NCBI RefSeq assembly: GCF_011306175.1
Contig: NZ_CP049913.1
Location: 682,001-746,000, forward strand
DNA length: 64,000 bases
DNA from: Vibrio sp. HDW18
Lineage (GTDB): Bacteria > Pseudomonadota > Gammaproteobacteria > Enterobacterales > Vibrionaceae
Direction of reading: 5' to 3'
The notes beneath the pieces are model-generated. The model was given only the letters and a program-made list of their open reading frames with translations, was not told the DNA's origin and did no database searches. Positions 39,951 to 49,379 of this stretch are shown in pieces (position 1 is the first letter of the stretch; every line of letters starts with the position of its first letter). Both the position numbers and the translations under genes were made by a program.

Positions 39951-41036
39951 GTGTCAGAAAAAATCCCATTAACCTCCCGTCATCGTGTATTAGTGGTGGC
40001 ACTGCTGGCGGCAGCTCTCGCTTGTTACTGGCTGGTTGAACCTTATATCAATTCGATTGTGATGGCGTTCATCCTCTCTTTATTGATGTTTCCAATCCAT
40101 AGCTGGTTTGAAGGTAAGTTGCGCTCACACCACAATCTTGCCGCACTGTTATCTTGTCTCGTGCTGACCGTGATTGTGGTGATCCCGCTCGGTTTTATTT
40201 TTGGCGCGCTGGTACAACAAGGATCGAAATTTTCGCAAAACCTTTACACTTGGGTCTCGCATGGCGGTATTCAGGAGTTATTCAATCACCCATGGGTGGT
40301 TAAAGGGCTCGATTTAATCAATCAATATTTGCCCTTTGAAGAGATTAGCTCGCAACAAATCGCGCAGCGAATTGGCCAATTTGCTACTGCATTTGGTAGT
40401 AATTTGGTGAGTATTAGTGCCAAAATTGTCGGGGATACCACCAGCTTTATCATGAGTTTTTTCCTGATGCTGTTTGTGCTGTTTTTCTTGCTGCGTGACC
40501 ACGATCAGATCATCAGTGCGATCCGTCATATATTGCCACTATCACGCAGCCAAGAAGATCGCTTACTGACAGAAATTGAAAATGTCTCTAAATCGGCGGT
40601 AATGGGCTCGTTTTTAACCGCGATCGCCCAAGGCTTAGCGGGTGGATTGGGCATGTGGCTCGCCGGATTCCCCGGACTATTTTGGGGTACCATGATGGGC
40701 TTCGCCTCTTTCATTCCCGTGATCGGTACTGCGTTAATCTGGATCCCAGCCACACTGTATTTGTTGTTAACTGGCGACACTAACTGGGGAATTTTCCTTG
40801 CCATATGGTGCGTGATCATAGTGGGTTCAATTGATAATTTGCTGCGCCCTTTGTTAATGCAAGGCAGTGCCGGCATGAATACGCTGATGATCTTTTTCTC
40901 CCTGCTTGGCGGACTCCAGTTGTTTGGTTTGATTGGCTTGATTTATGGTCCACTGATCTTTGCCATCACCATAGTGCTGTTTAATCTTTACGAAGAAGAA
41001 TTTCGCAGCTTTTTGGATCAACAAGACAACAGTTGA
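39951..41036 (+). CDS. AI-2E family transporter (PerM/YdiK-like permease)
   Basis: 361-aa polytopic inner-membrane protein with about eight hydrophobic segments in the AI-2E transporter pattern: paired TMs at the N-terminus (VALLAAALACYWLVEPYINS, IVMAFILSLLMF), a soluble middle (about 110-160) and a C-terminal cluster with GFASFIPVIGTALIWIPATL and GLIYGPLIFAITIVL. GTG start at 39951 (V-S-E-K-I-P-L); an aagcgg motif lies upstream. Relatives are proposed to export AI-2 or other small molecules or to act as Na+/H+ antiporters. Substrate not known here. Confidence 0.85.
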   Translation: MSEKIPLTSRHRVLVVALLAAALACYWLVEPYINSIVMAFILSLLMFPIHSWFEGKLRSHHNLAALLSCLVLTVIVVIPLGFIFGALVQQGSKFSQNLYTWVSHGGIQELFNHPWVVKGLDLINQYLPFEEISSQQIAQRIGQFATAFGSNLVSISAKIVGDTTSFIMSFFLMLFVLFFLLRDHDQIISAIRHILPLSRSQEDRLLTEIENVSKSAVMGSFLTAIAQGLAGGLGMWLAGFPGLFWGTMMGFASFIPVIGTALIWIPATLYLLLTGDTNWGIFLAIWCVIIVGSIDNLLRPLLMQGSAGMNTLMIFFSLLGGLQLFGLIGLIYGPLIFAITIVLFNLYEEEFRSFLDQQDNS

Positions 41037-41109
41037 TCCAAAGTTAACACTTCATTCAGCGGGCTGAGTGTGCGAAAATCGGCCCCCTTTTTCTGCTCTA
41101 GAGCGTGCC

Positions 41110-42132
41110 ATGCAACCTTATACCGCCCCAAGTGAAATTGCCCTTCGTCAACTCGACTATTTTGCCGATAAGCATGTGTTGGTTGCCGGTGAAGTAGAAG
41201 ATCTGTTTCCACTCCAACTGCGTGAACATTGTGCTTCAGTTGCGGTGTTCACAACGCATTACGGCTATTTTTCACAGCTCGAGCAGCACGCTGCCATCGA
41301 TTGTTATTTTGGTGAACAGCTCACTGATGAGGTTAAGGCTGATTTAATTTTGCTCTATTGGCCGAAAGCCAAGCAAGAAGCGGAATATCTGCTGGCGATG
41401 TTGCTGGCTAAACTCGGTACCGGCACCGAAATTATCGTGGTCGGTGAAAATCGCTCTGGGGTCAAAAGCATTGAAAAAATGTTCGCCGCTTACGGCCCGA
41501 TCCACAAATACGATTCGGCACGTCGCTGCTCATTTTATTGGGGACAATGCGTTAATACTCCGGCCGCTTTTGAGCTCAACCAGTGGTTTAAATCTTATAC
41601 CGTTCACTATCAAGGGCACGAGCTGACGATTCGCAGCCTACCAGGGGTGTTTAGCCATGGAGAATTTGACCTTGGTAGTCGACTGTTGCTGGATACCTTA
41701 CCGGCGTTAAGTGGCAAAGTGATTGATGTTGGCTGCGGGGCTGGTGTATTAGGCTGCGTAATGGCCACTCTCAACCCAGCAATTGAGCTGGAAATGACCG
41801 ATATCAGTGCACTGGCGATTCGCTCTAGTCAAGAAACGCTGCGCGCCAACCAGCTACACGGCAAGGTCTATCCCTCTGATATGCTTTCTAATGCGGGCCG
41901 TGATTACCAAGCGATTGTCACCAATCCGCCTTTCCATTCCGGCTTGCAGACCAGTTATGGCGCGACTGAACAGTTATTGGCACACTCGGTCAATCACCTC
42001 GCCAATCAAGGCTCACTGTGGGTGGTCGCCAACAGCTTTTTAAAATACCCACCAATCATTGAACAAGCCTTTGGCCAGTGTGATATTGCAGCCAAAACCA
42101 GCAAATTTACCATCTATCACGCAAAAAAATAA
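41110..42132 (+). CDS. rsmC: 16S rRNA m2G1207 methyltransferase RsmC
   Basis: Methylates G1207 of 16S rRNA. 340 aa from ATG 41110 ([18 protein letters not shown]); an open frame from 41068 adds 14 residues unlike the family. Two-domain structure: a degenerate N-terminal methyltransferase-like domain and a catalytic C-terminal domain with [16 protein letters not shown] (SAM binding) and [18 protein letters not shown] (the NPPF base-binding motif). In E. coli it is the neighbour of holD-rimI; in this chromosome they are separated. Confidence 0.95.
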   Translation: MQPYTAPSEIALRQLDYFADKHVLVAGEVEDLFPLQLREHCASVAVFTTHYGYFSQLEQHAAIDCYFGEQLTDEVKADLILLYWPKAKQEAEYLLAMLLAKLGTGTEIIVVGENRSGVKSIEKMFAAYGPIHKYDSARRCSFYWGQCVNTPAAFELNQWFKSYTVHYQGHELTIRSLPGVFSHGEFDLGSRLLLDTLPALSGKVIDVGCGAGVLGCVMATLNPAIELEMTDISALAIRSSQETLRANQLHGKVYPSDMLSNAGRDYQAIVTNPPFHSGLQTSYGATEQLLAHSVNHLANQGSLWVVANSFLKYPPIIEQAFGQCDIAAKTSKFTIYHAKK

Positions 42133-42171
42133 CGTCGCCTATTTTGCCGTTTTTGACGAAAAGTTCGCCTA

Positions 42172-42197
42172 AAAACGGCCTTGCTCTGGCCTTTTTT
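42172..42197 (+). terminator. Intrinsic terminator after rsmC
   Basis: A short ggcc / ggcc stem extended by A/T pairs, followed by six T. Confidence 0.65.
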
Positions 42198-42340
42198 GTG
42201 CCTATCCCCACGCTTTAGCTTGGACTTACTTGTCAAAGTAAAAAAACTCGTTAATTTCGTTACTTTCATTGTTTCTTATCATCCACTCACTCATGGCTGA
42301 CCAACGTCATTGAGTTTGACCAAGAAGTAACGTCTTAATT

Positions 42341-45300
42341 ATGTTTAGGTTCTATCGAAAACAAAAATTCAAGCGCCTACAGAATACGCTGATGGCCGCA
42401 TTTCTGACACTGAGCATCATTCCACTGACGATTACCGCGCTGTTTTTCCTGCGTTCACACAGTCAAGATCTCGAACAGCAAAGTACCTCTTACCTTGTTT
42501 CAGTACGAGATACTAAACAGCAACAAGTGATTGATTACATGTTGGCGAAAGAGTCGGAAGTGATGGGCTTTGTGCGCTCTGAGCTCGCCTATGCCAGTGG
42601 CGGGCGTTTTTATGGTCTGGTCAATGCATTTCAACGCTTAGACATCACGATTGAAGGGGCGCGTGAACATGCCCAGCAGCGCTATATCTCCGGCTCTGGC
42701 GATCAGATCAAAACCTCAGTACTACCACAGTCGAGCGCCTATGTAGGCAGTGAACGTTACCGCCTACTGCATAAGCGTTATCACTGGGCATATTTGGAGT
42801 TACTTAAACGTTCCGATTTTGATGATATTTTGTTGGTCGATATTGACGGTAACGTGGTCTATTCAATCTACAAACACGATAACTTTGGCACCAATTTACT
42901 CACTGGAAAAGACCAAGCCAACCTGCTTGGCCAAACCTTTAAACGCCTAGAACAAATGGTCAGTGAACAGCGCCAAGCCAATGAAGATTTCACTCCAGTG
43001 GTGATCTCTGATTTTGAACCACAAAATGGTCAACAGTACGCTTGGCTAGGTGCGCCGATCATCCAGCAAGGCTACCTGCACAGTTATGCGATGTTCCGCC
43101 TACCGAGTAATGCGATTACTAAATTGATTGCCGACGGCAATAACCACCCAACAATGCAAACTATCTTAGTCGGCCAAGATCATCGATCTCGAACCCTGAC
43201 TACGGCGGATATTGCGGTTGAAAAAAGTAAGCAAGTGGTCGATTTAGCCTTATCAGGACAACGCTCAGTTGGCACTTATACCAACACCGAGGGAGCAAAT
43301 GTTATTGCCGCCTATACACCCATTAATCTGAAAAGTATTCACTGGGCACTCGTGGTTGAGTTGCCAGAAAAAGAAGCGTTTGCTGGCATACGCCAGCTAG
43401 AAAAATTGTTTGTGTTAGCGATGCTGACCGCAATTGTATTAGTGATTATCGCATCACATTATCTGTCAAACTTCATTACTTCACCATTATTGAAACTGAC
43501 CTGGGCGGCGGAACGCGTCTCGGCGGGCGATTTGGATGAAGCGATGATCAACACCGAACGTAAAGATGAAATCGGTCGTTTAGCGGTCAGTTTTGAACGA
43601 ATGCAACGTTCGATCCGTGACAAAATCACCCTGATCAAAGCACAAAATAAAGAGCTGGAAAGCAATCTGCTGATCATTCGTAAACAAAATGATGAGCTAC
43701 AACTGGCTAACAAGCTGAAAGATGAATTTCTTGCCACCACCTCACACGAGTTGCGCACCCCGTTACATGGCATGATCGGCATTGCCGAGGCGTTAGTGTC
43801 TGGTGCCAATGGCCCATTAACGGCAGCACATAAATATCAGCTTGATATCATCATTAGTAGTGGCCAGCGCTTAGCAACCCTAGTCGATGATCTGCTTGAT
43901 TATCATAAAATGCGCTATGGCGCGTTAGACATTCAACGATGTGCCGTCGATTTGTCGAGATCCACTCGCTTAGTCCTTGAACTCTCGCATCATTTACTCG
44001 GCAAAAAAACCTTACGGATCATCAACCAAGTGCCAGATCAACCGGTCTGGGTTTCAGTCGACCCCCAACGCTTAGAGCAAGTACTGTACAACTTGATTGG
44101 TAATGCAATTAAATACACTTCCGAAGGCAAAATTGTCATTTCGACCACCTGTATGGAAGATAAGGTACGTGTACAAGTGGTAGATACCGGGCAAGGCATT
44201 CCGGCCGATCAACTTGAGCAGATTTTCGAACCACTGATCCAAGCCGGTCAAGACGCCAGTCGCTACCGTCAAGGTGCAGGCTTAGGATTGTCGATCAGCC
44301 GCCAGTTGATCGAGCTAATGGATGGCACCTTGTATGTTAGCAGTCAACCAATGGTCGGAACCACTTTCAGCTTTACCCTGCCATTAGCCACTCAAGCTGA
44401 GATCGAACAAGCGGATGTTATAGAACTGTCGCACTTCCAAGCCCCTGATCTGATTGACCCAGAGCTACCAGAGCAGAGTTCATTACCGGAAAATGAACAT
44501 GGGCCACTGCTGCTGGTCGCTGATGATGAACCTGTCAATCTACGAGTATTAGACAGTTTTTTACGTCTTGAAGGTTATCGAGTGCATACTGTCCAAGATG
44601 GACACCAAGTACTGGAGGCGGTACAAGCTGAAAAACCAGAGCTGATATTGCTCGACATCATGATGCCGGGGATGAGTGGCTATCAAGTCTGTGAAAAATT
44701 AAGACAAAACTACGATCATGCCGAATTGCCAATCATCATGCTCACCGCACTCAACCAGCCTGATGATCGAGTACGTGGCTTTGATGCTGGTGCAAATGAC
44801 TACTTATGTAAACCGTTTAATAAGCAAGAGCTCGCGGCGCGAATTATGGCTCATCTGACCGCCAGTAAGGCAGAGTTACGCCGGATTGAAAATGCACAGT
44901 TACAACAAGAGCTCAAGCATCGAGCCATGGTCGAAGCTAGTTTACTGGAAACTCAAGGACGCTTATTGGAACAGCTAGAATCGGCTCCCGAAGCAATTTT
45001 ATGTGTCAATGAAGAACATAAAGTACGTTTTGCCAATGAAGCGGCAGCACGCCTATTTAGACGCACGCCAGAGCAGCTTAAACGCTCCAATGCTGAAGAA
45101 TTGATCGCCCCTAAATACCTCTCGATTGATCAAGAGCATTACTGCGGTAACATTGATGTTTATGTTGAAGATGTACGCCAACACCTCTCGGCCGATGTGC
45201 TGCGCTTACCACAAGGTTCCGGCCTGCAAGCGATGTACATTTTTAATGTCGGTGGCAGTATCAACGCCGCGCGGATCTACAATTTAGAGACTGCAGTAGA

Positions 45301-45733
45301 AGCGCTGTCTAGCTATGCCTTTGAGGGAGATAAAGACAAACTGCAAAAACTCAAAGAGCTCGGTGGCGAATTTACTCGGCTCGCCGACAAAGCGACTGGT
45401 GAGTATCAATCGAAACAAGATTTGATGCGTGCAGTATTAGTCGAAGCGATGACCAGTGCGCTCAATTATTGGGAGAGAGTTTCTGGGCAAAGCAAATTCA
45501 CCTTTGCTGAACAAAGCGGTTTATGGCGTGTCTATCTTGACCGTAGTACCTTACAAACTCGCACCTTGGATAAATACCTACGGATCGAAACTCTACCAAG
45601 AACACCACGTTGGAGAACCGTACTCAACTCGCTGGATTACATCTTAGAACACTGCAAAGAATCAGGTCCGGAACGGGCTCATATTGAAATGCAGCGCGAT
45701 AAGTTACAAAAGCTGCTCACCAGCAGCGATTAA
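42341..45733 (+). CDS. chiS: ChiS hybrid sensor kinase, master chitin regulator
   Basis: Inner-membrane, DNA-binding hybrid histidine kinase that switches on chitin utilisation genes. 1130 aa. Order: TM1 (about 15-33), a large periplasmic sensor (about 35-350), TM2 (about 355-378), HAMP, HisKA with SHELRTPLHGMIG (His at codon 469), HATPase_c (NLIGNAIKYTSEG, DTGQGIP, GLGLSISRQL), a receiver with LLDIMMPGMSGYQV (Asp at codon 772), a PAS-like domain (about 880-950) and a C-terminal ~105-residue region that in V. cholerae is the DNA-binding domain. Binding of the periplasmic protein CBP represses it without sugar (established in V. cholerae). All key residues are intact. Immediately upstream of the operon it controls. 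Confidence 0.97.
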   Translation: MFRFYRKQKFKRLQNTLMAAFLTLSIIPLTITALFFLRSHSQDLEQQSTSYLVSVRDTKQQQVIDYMLAKESEVMGFVRSELAYASGGRFYGLVNAFQRLDITIEGAREHAQQRYISGSGDQIKTSVLPQSSAYVGSERYRLLHKRYHWAYLELLKRSDFDDILLVDIDGNVVYSIYKHDNFGTNLLTGKDQANLLGQTFKRLEQMVSEQRQANEDFTPVVISDFEPQNGQQYAWLGAPIIQQGYLHSYAMFRLPSNAITKLIADGNNHPTMQTILVGQDHRSRTLTTADIAVEKSKQVVDLALSGQRSVGTYTNTEGANVIAAYTPINLKSIHWALVVELPEKEAFAGIRQLEKLFVLAMLTAIVLVIIASHYLSNFITSPLLKLTWAAERVSAGDLDEAMINTERKDEIGRLAVSFERMQRSIRDKITLIKAQNKELESNLLIIRKQNDELQLANKLKDEFLATTSHELRTPLHGMIGIAEALVSGANGPLTAAHKYQLDIIISSGQRLATLVDDLLDYHKMRYGALDIQRCAVDLSRSTRLVLELSHHLLGKKTLRIINQVPDQPVWVSVDPQRLEQVLYNLIGNAIKYTSEGKIVISTTCMEDKVRVQVVDTGQGIPADQLEQIFEPLIQAGQDASRYRQGAGLGLSISRQLIELMDGTLYVSSQPMVGTTFSFTLPLATQAEIEQADVIELSHFQAPDLIDPELPEQSSLPENEHGPLLLVADDEPVNLRVLDSFLRLEGYRVHTVQDGHQVLEAVQAEKPELILLDIMMPGMSGYQVCEKLRQNYDHAELPIIMLTALNQPDDRVRGFDAGANDYLCKPFNKQELAARIMAHLTASKAELRRIENAQLQQELKHRAMVEASLLETQGRLLEQLESAPEAILCVNEEHKVRFANEAAARLFRRTPEQLKRSNAEELIAPKYLSIDQEHYCGNIDVYVEDVRQHLSADVLRLPQGSGLQAMYIFNVGGSINAARIYNLETAVEALSSYAFEGDKDKLQKLKELGGEFTRLADKATGEYQSKQDLMRAVLVEAMTSALNYWERVSGQSKFTFAEQSGLWRVYLDRSTLQTRTLDKYLRIETLPRTPRWRTVLNSLDYILEHCKESGPERAHIEMQRDKLQKLLTSSD

Positions 45734-45750
45734 TTAGCCGATATCATTTC

Positions 45751-45776
45751 AACCCACCGCATGGTGGGTTTTTTTA
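45751..45776 (+). terminator. Intrinsic terminator after chiS
   Basis: aacccacc-gcat-ggtgggtt followed by T5 and more T-rich sequence. Confidence 0.92.
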
Positions 45777-45825
45777 TCAGCAATTATCGAGCTGTAGGCC
45801 AACAGGCTAAGGTTGGAAATGACTC

Positions 45826-45953
45826 TACACCCAAACAACTTGGAGTTGCAGGTAGGCGGCAAATGAGTGAGTCCCCATGAGCATAGGCAAACTATGTGAT
45901 TGGGGTGAACGAACCTCGCCAACACCGCTGCAGCTTCAAGTAGGAAGGGTATA
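45826..45953. repeat. ERIC element, copy 1
   Basis: A 128-bp ERIC-type imperfect palindrome with ends tacaccc and gggtata. Its central parts, tgagtccccatgagcatag and gtgattggggtgaacg, correspond to the conserved ERIC core sequences. It lies between chiS and the chitin operon. About 90% identical by eye to copy 2 at 61119-61246. Confidence 0.9.
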
Positions 45954-46534
45954 AATGCTATATTTTTAACTTACTTTACACCACGAAAAAACGTAATAAT
46001 CACGACCATCACCCTCACCAAAACGATGAAAAAACACGCAAGTCATCGCTCATCTAAGGGGGAGTGTTGCTCTTTGTTTGAGATTGCGAAGGGGGTCACA
46101 ACAATTCGCCAGAATTAATTTCATCGGTTAAATTAACGGAATATCGGGCTAGTGAGCAAGATCTCGTTAATAAAAAACACACTCAAATGCCAATATTTAA
46201 AGAGAATACAACGGAAGTAATCACTAACTAACAACAGTAACCCATTTGGCTTTTGCGACGTGAATCACCCAACAAGTTTTGCATAAAAAACGCTCACCAC
46301 AAGGCATATTGACGTTAGTAACGTGACAAGCAATGCTTTTGACGTTTTTAACGGGAAATCGAATTGATAAATTTCTTGGTAAGGTGTTTTCTTACTCCTG
46401 CCAAAGGCCTACAGGCCACTCATTTACCCCCTCCCTCCGACGGGGCATCATCATGAGGTAGGTCTTGGAGAGTGTTTATCAATTGATAACATTCCATCCA
46501 TTAGTGAAATGAAAGCAACTAGTAAGGAACAGCT
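45954..46534 (+). promoter_or_regulatory. Chitin operon promoter and leader region
   Basis: 581 nt upstream of the binding-protein gene. Seen: a palindrome gttaaattaac (46127-46137); a direct repeat ttgacgttagtaacg (46309-46323) and ttgacgtttttaacg (46339-46353), 30 bp apart, the first forming the palindrome acgtta-g-taacgt; and a perfect 14-bp palindrome ttatcaattgataa (46476-46489) in the probable leader. In V. cholerae this promoter is bound by ChiS and by SlmA; which repeat serves which protein is inference. No convincing gene; a 30-codon frame at about 46025 lacks a ribosome site. Confidence 0.6.
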
Positions 46535-48205
46535 ATGCTTGCCAATATTAAAAAAACCGCACTAGCCGCAGCAGTAATCGCAGCAGCAACCAGTGTTTCA
46601 GCTCCAGCCTTTGCTCGTAGTGAGCTAACTATCGTGCCAGATTTCTACCCTACAATGGTACGTAACTTTAACCCGTACCTAGCGACTAACCTGCGTACCA
46701 CTACAGATTTCATCTATGAGCCACTGGTGGTCTTTAATGAAATGAAAGGTAACACTCCAGTCTTCCGTTTAGCGGAAAACTTAAAAATGTCTGATGACTT
46801 GATGAGTGTCACCTTTGATATCCGTAAAGGGGTTAAGTGGTCTGATGGTGAAGCCTTCACCGCTGACGATGTGGTGTATTCTTTCAATCTGTTGAAAGCA
46901 AAACCTGAACTGGATCAACGTGGTATCAACAAGTGGGTTACTAAAGTTGAGAAAGTAAACGAGTACCAAGTGCGCTTTAGCCTGTCTGAAGCTAACTCTA
47001 ACGTACCTTATGAAATTTCATTAATCCCTATCGTTGCTGAGCACGTATGGAAAGATGTTAAAGATCCAACCACTTTCACCAATGAAAACCCAGTAGGCAC
47101 TGGTCCTTTCACCGTGATAGATACCTTCACCCCACAACTGTACATTCAATGTCGTAACCCTAACTACTGGGATAACACTAACCTAGAGGTTGACTGTCTG
47201 CGTGTACCACAAATCGCAAACAACGACCAATTACTGGGCAAAATCGTTAACTCTGAGCTAGATTGGACTTCTTCATTTGTTCCAGATATCGACCGTACTT
47301 ACGCGGCAGCGAATCCTAATCACCACTACTGGTATCCAGCAGCGGGTACTCAGTCGTTCATGGTGAACTTCAAAAACCCAGATCCAGCGAAGAAAGAAGC
47401 CTTGACTAACGTAGACTTCCGTCGTGCGTTCTCAATGGCGCTTGACCGTCAAACCATCATTGACATCGCCTTCTACGGCAGCGGTACTGTCAATGACTTC
47501 GCATCAGGTCTAGGCTATGCATTCGAAGCATGGTCTGATGAAGCAATTCACCAAAAATACAAAGGCTTCAACACCTATGACGTTGAAGGCTCTAAGAAAC
47601 TGTTAGCAAAAGCGGGCTTCAAAGATGTCAATGGTGACGGTTTCGTAGAAACTCCATCTGGCAAATCTTTCGAACTGCTGATCCAATCACCTAACGGCTG
47701 GACTGACTTTAACAATACAGTGCAACTCGCCGTTGAACAGCTCCAAGAAGTGGGTATTAAAGCGCGTGCTCGTACACCAGAATTTGCGGTTTATAACCAA
47801 GCAATGCTGGATGGTACTTACGATGTGGCGTACACCAACTACTTCCACGGTGCTGATCCACACACTTACTGGAATAGCGGCTACAACTCAGCTCTGCAAT
47901 CTGGTGACGGTATGCCTCGTTTCGCGATGCACTACTTCGCAGATAAGAAACTCGACAGCTTGCTCGACAGTTTCTACAAAACTGCAGACAAAAATGAGCA
48001 GCTAGCGATCGCACATGGTATTCAGAAGATCATTGCTGAAAATCAAGTGACTGTACCAGTAATGTCTGGTGCGTGGATGTACCAATACAACACCACTCGC
48101 TTTACTGGCTGGTGGAATGAAGAAAATCCACAGGGCCGTCCAAGCATTTGGGCTGGTATCCCAGAGCGTCTACTGCATGTACTGGATCTGAAACCAGTTA
48201 AGTAA
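46535..48205 (+). CDS. cbp: Periplasmic chitin-oligosaccharide binding protein (CBP)
   Basis: 556-aa solute-binding protein of the dipeptide/oligopeptide (SBP_bac_5) family, equivalent to V. cholerae VC0620. The signal peptide MLANIKKTALAAAVIAAATS ends near APAFA-R. Seen: FRLAENLKMSDD, VTFDIRKGVKWSDGEAFTAD (a family hallmark), NPVGTGPF and the C-terminal NQVTVPVMSGAWMYQYN. It delivers GlcNAc oligomers to the ABC importer downstream and, in V. cholerae, also holds ChiS inactive when unliganded. First gene of the operon; a structured 185-nt spacer separates it from the permeases. Shine-Dalgarno aaggaac. Confidence 0.95.
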   Translation: MLANIKKTALAAAVIAAATSVSAPAFARSELTIVPDFYPTMVRNFNPYLATNLRTTTDFIYEPLVVFNEMKGNTPVFRLAENLKMSDDLMSVTFDIRKGVKWSDGEAFTADDVVYSFNLLKAKPELDQRGINKWVTKVEKVNEYQVRFSLSEANSNVPYEISLIPIVAEHVWKDVKDPTTFTNENPVGTGPFTVIDTFTPQLYIQCRNPNYWDNTNLEVDCLRVPQIANNDQLLGKIVNSELDWTSSFVPDIDRTYAAANPNHHYWYPAAGTQSFMVNFKNPDPAKKEALTNVDFRRAFSMALDRQTIIDIAFYGSGTVNDFASGLGYAFEAWSDEAIHQKYKGFNTYDVEGSKKLLAKAGFKDVNGDGFVETPSGKSFELLIQSPNGWTDFNNTVQLAVEQLQEVGIKARARTPEFAVYNQAMLDGTYDVAYTNYFHGADPHTYWNSGYNSALQSGDGMPRFAMHYFADKKLDSLLDSFYKTADKNEQLAIAHGIQKIIAENQVTVPVMSGAWMYQYNTTRFTGWWNEENPQGRPSIWAGIPERLLHVLDLKPVK

Positions 48206-48390
48206 TACACGTTCATTTCTTGCGGCGCACGCTGTGCGCCGCCTATCTAAATCCCCTTTGGTTGTTAAGCTAATTGGTTGTTAAGCAAACATGTGGCGCT
48301 CGTCGTCAGGGGATTTCTCGCTCTCAAATTCGCTAGGGGCGAGACCTGAAACCAGAGACAGGACAAAACTGGGTGAGTAAGGTGTAAGTT
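48206..48390 (+). other. Structured spacer between binding protein and permease genes
   Basis: It contains a 9-bp GC hairpin (gcggcgcac-gct-gtgcgccgc, 48222-48242) without a T tract. It also has a 13-bp direct repeat ttggttgttaagc (48258-48270, 48274-48286), enclosed by the inverted repeat aaatcccct (48249-48257) / aggggattt (48308-48316). Likely to shape mRNA stability so that the binding protein is made in excess (inference). Confidence 0.7.
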
Positions 48391-49377
48391 ATGGGTTACT
48401 TTTTAAGACGATTGTCGTTCTATTTTGCCGCGTTGCTGGTTGCAGCAACATTAAACTTTATTATTCCTCGTGCCATGCCGGGTGATCCGGTAACCATGAT
48501 GTTTGCTCATGCCACAGCACAAGTGACACCTGAGCGCATCGAAGCCATGAAACAGCTTTTAGGCTTTGTTGATGGCCCTTGGTATGTTCAGTATGTGACA
48601 TACATCAAAAGCATCTTGACTTGGGAACTGGGTACCTCCATCAAATTTTACCCATTAAGTGTCAATGAGCTACTGGGTGGTGCATTTGGTTGGTCGCTGT
48701 TCCTCGCCGGTACGGCGGTGATCATCTCTTTCTCTATCGGTTCGGTGCTCGGTATCTTTGCCGCATGGAAACGAGGCAGCAGTTATGACACCTTCATCAC
48801 GCCAGGTACCTTGGTTATTCAAGCCGTGCCACAAGTGGTTATCGCCATGCTGGCAATGTTTACCTTCGCGATAGGTTTACGCTGGTTCCCGACCGGTTAC
48901 GCCTACACACCAGGCACCATACCCGATTGGACTAGCTGGGCATTTATTAAAGATGTCGGCTATCACGCGGTACTGCCATTGGTCTGTGCTTCAATCGTGC
49001 AAATCGGTGGTTTCTTGGTCAACATGCGTAACAACATGATTAACCTGCTCGCGGAAGACTACATCACCATGGCGAAAGGCAAGGGCTTAAGCGAAAACCG
49101 CGTGGTATTCAACTACGCCGCACGTAACGCGCTACTGCCAAGTGTTACCGCCCTTTCCATGTCACTCGGTATGGCGATTGGTGGTCAGTTGATTATTGAA
49201 ATCATCTTTAACTACCCAGGCTTAGGCACCGTATTGTTTAACGCCATTACTGCTCGTGACTATCAAGTTTTACAAGGCCAGCTACTTATCATGACCCTGT
49301 TCATGCTGTTCTTTAACCTACTGGCTGACATGTTATACGTTGTTCTAGACCCTCGCTTACGCAAGGGAGGTAAATAA
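48391..49377 (+). CDS. Chitin-oligosaccharide ABC permease 1 (DppB type)
   Basis: 328-aa inner-membrane permease of the binding-protein-dependent family, DppB/OppB subgroup. About six TMs, beginning LRRLSFYFAALLVAATLNFI. The cytoplasmic EAA loop is visible as DYITMAKGKGLSENRVVFNY, followed by GGQLIIEIIFNYPGLGTVLF. It pairs with the next gene (3-nt gap) and the two ATPases. In the V. cholerae equivalent (VC0619) the complex takes up (GlcNAc)n rather than peptides; substrate assigned from context, since the family itself is named for peptides. Confidence 0.92.
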   Translation: MGYFLRRLSFYFAALLVAATLNFIIPRAMPGDPVTMMFAHATAQVTPERIEAMKQLLGFVDGPWYVQYVTYIKSILTWELGTSIKFYPLSVNELLGGAFGWSLFLAGTAVIISFSIGSVLGIFAAWKRGSSYDTFITPGTLVIQAVPQVVIAMLAMFTFAIGLRWFPTGYAYTPGTIPDWTSWAFIKDVGYHAVLPLVCASIVQIGGFLVNMRNNMINLLAEDYITMAKGKGLSENRVVFNYAARNALLPSVTALSMSLGMAIGGQLIIEIIFNYPGLGTVLFNAITARDYQVLQGQLLIMTLFMLFFNLLADMLYVVLDPRLRKGGK

Positions 49378-49379
49378 TC

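Noticed and set aside
45826..45953. Possible VCR/attC integron recombination site
   Set aside because: The repeat has ERIC ends (tacaccc/gggtata) and the ERIC core, not the inverse and core sites of VCR; there are no cassettes around it.
46025..46117. 30-codon open frame upstream of the chitin operon (MKKHASHRSSKGECC...)
   Set aside because: No ribosome-binding sequence before its ATG and no recognisable features; it lies in the promoter region, so treated as chance.
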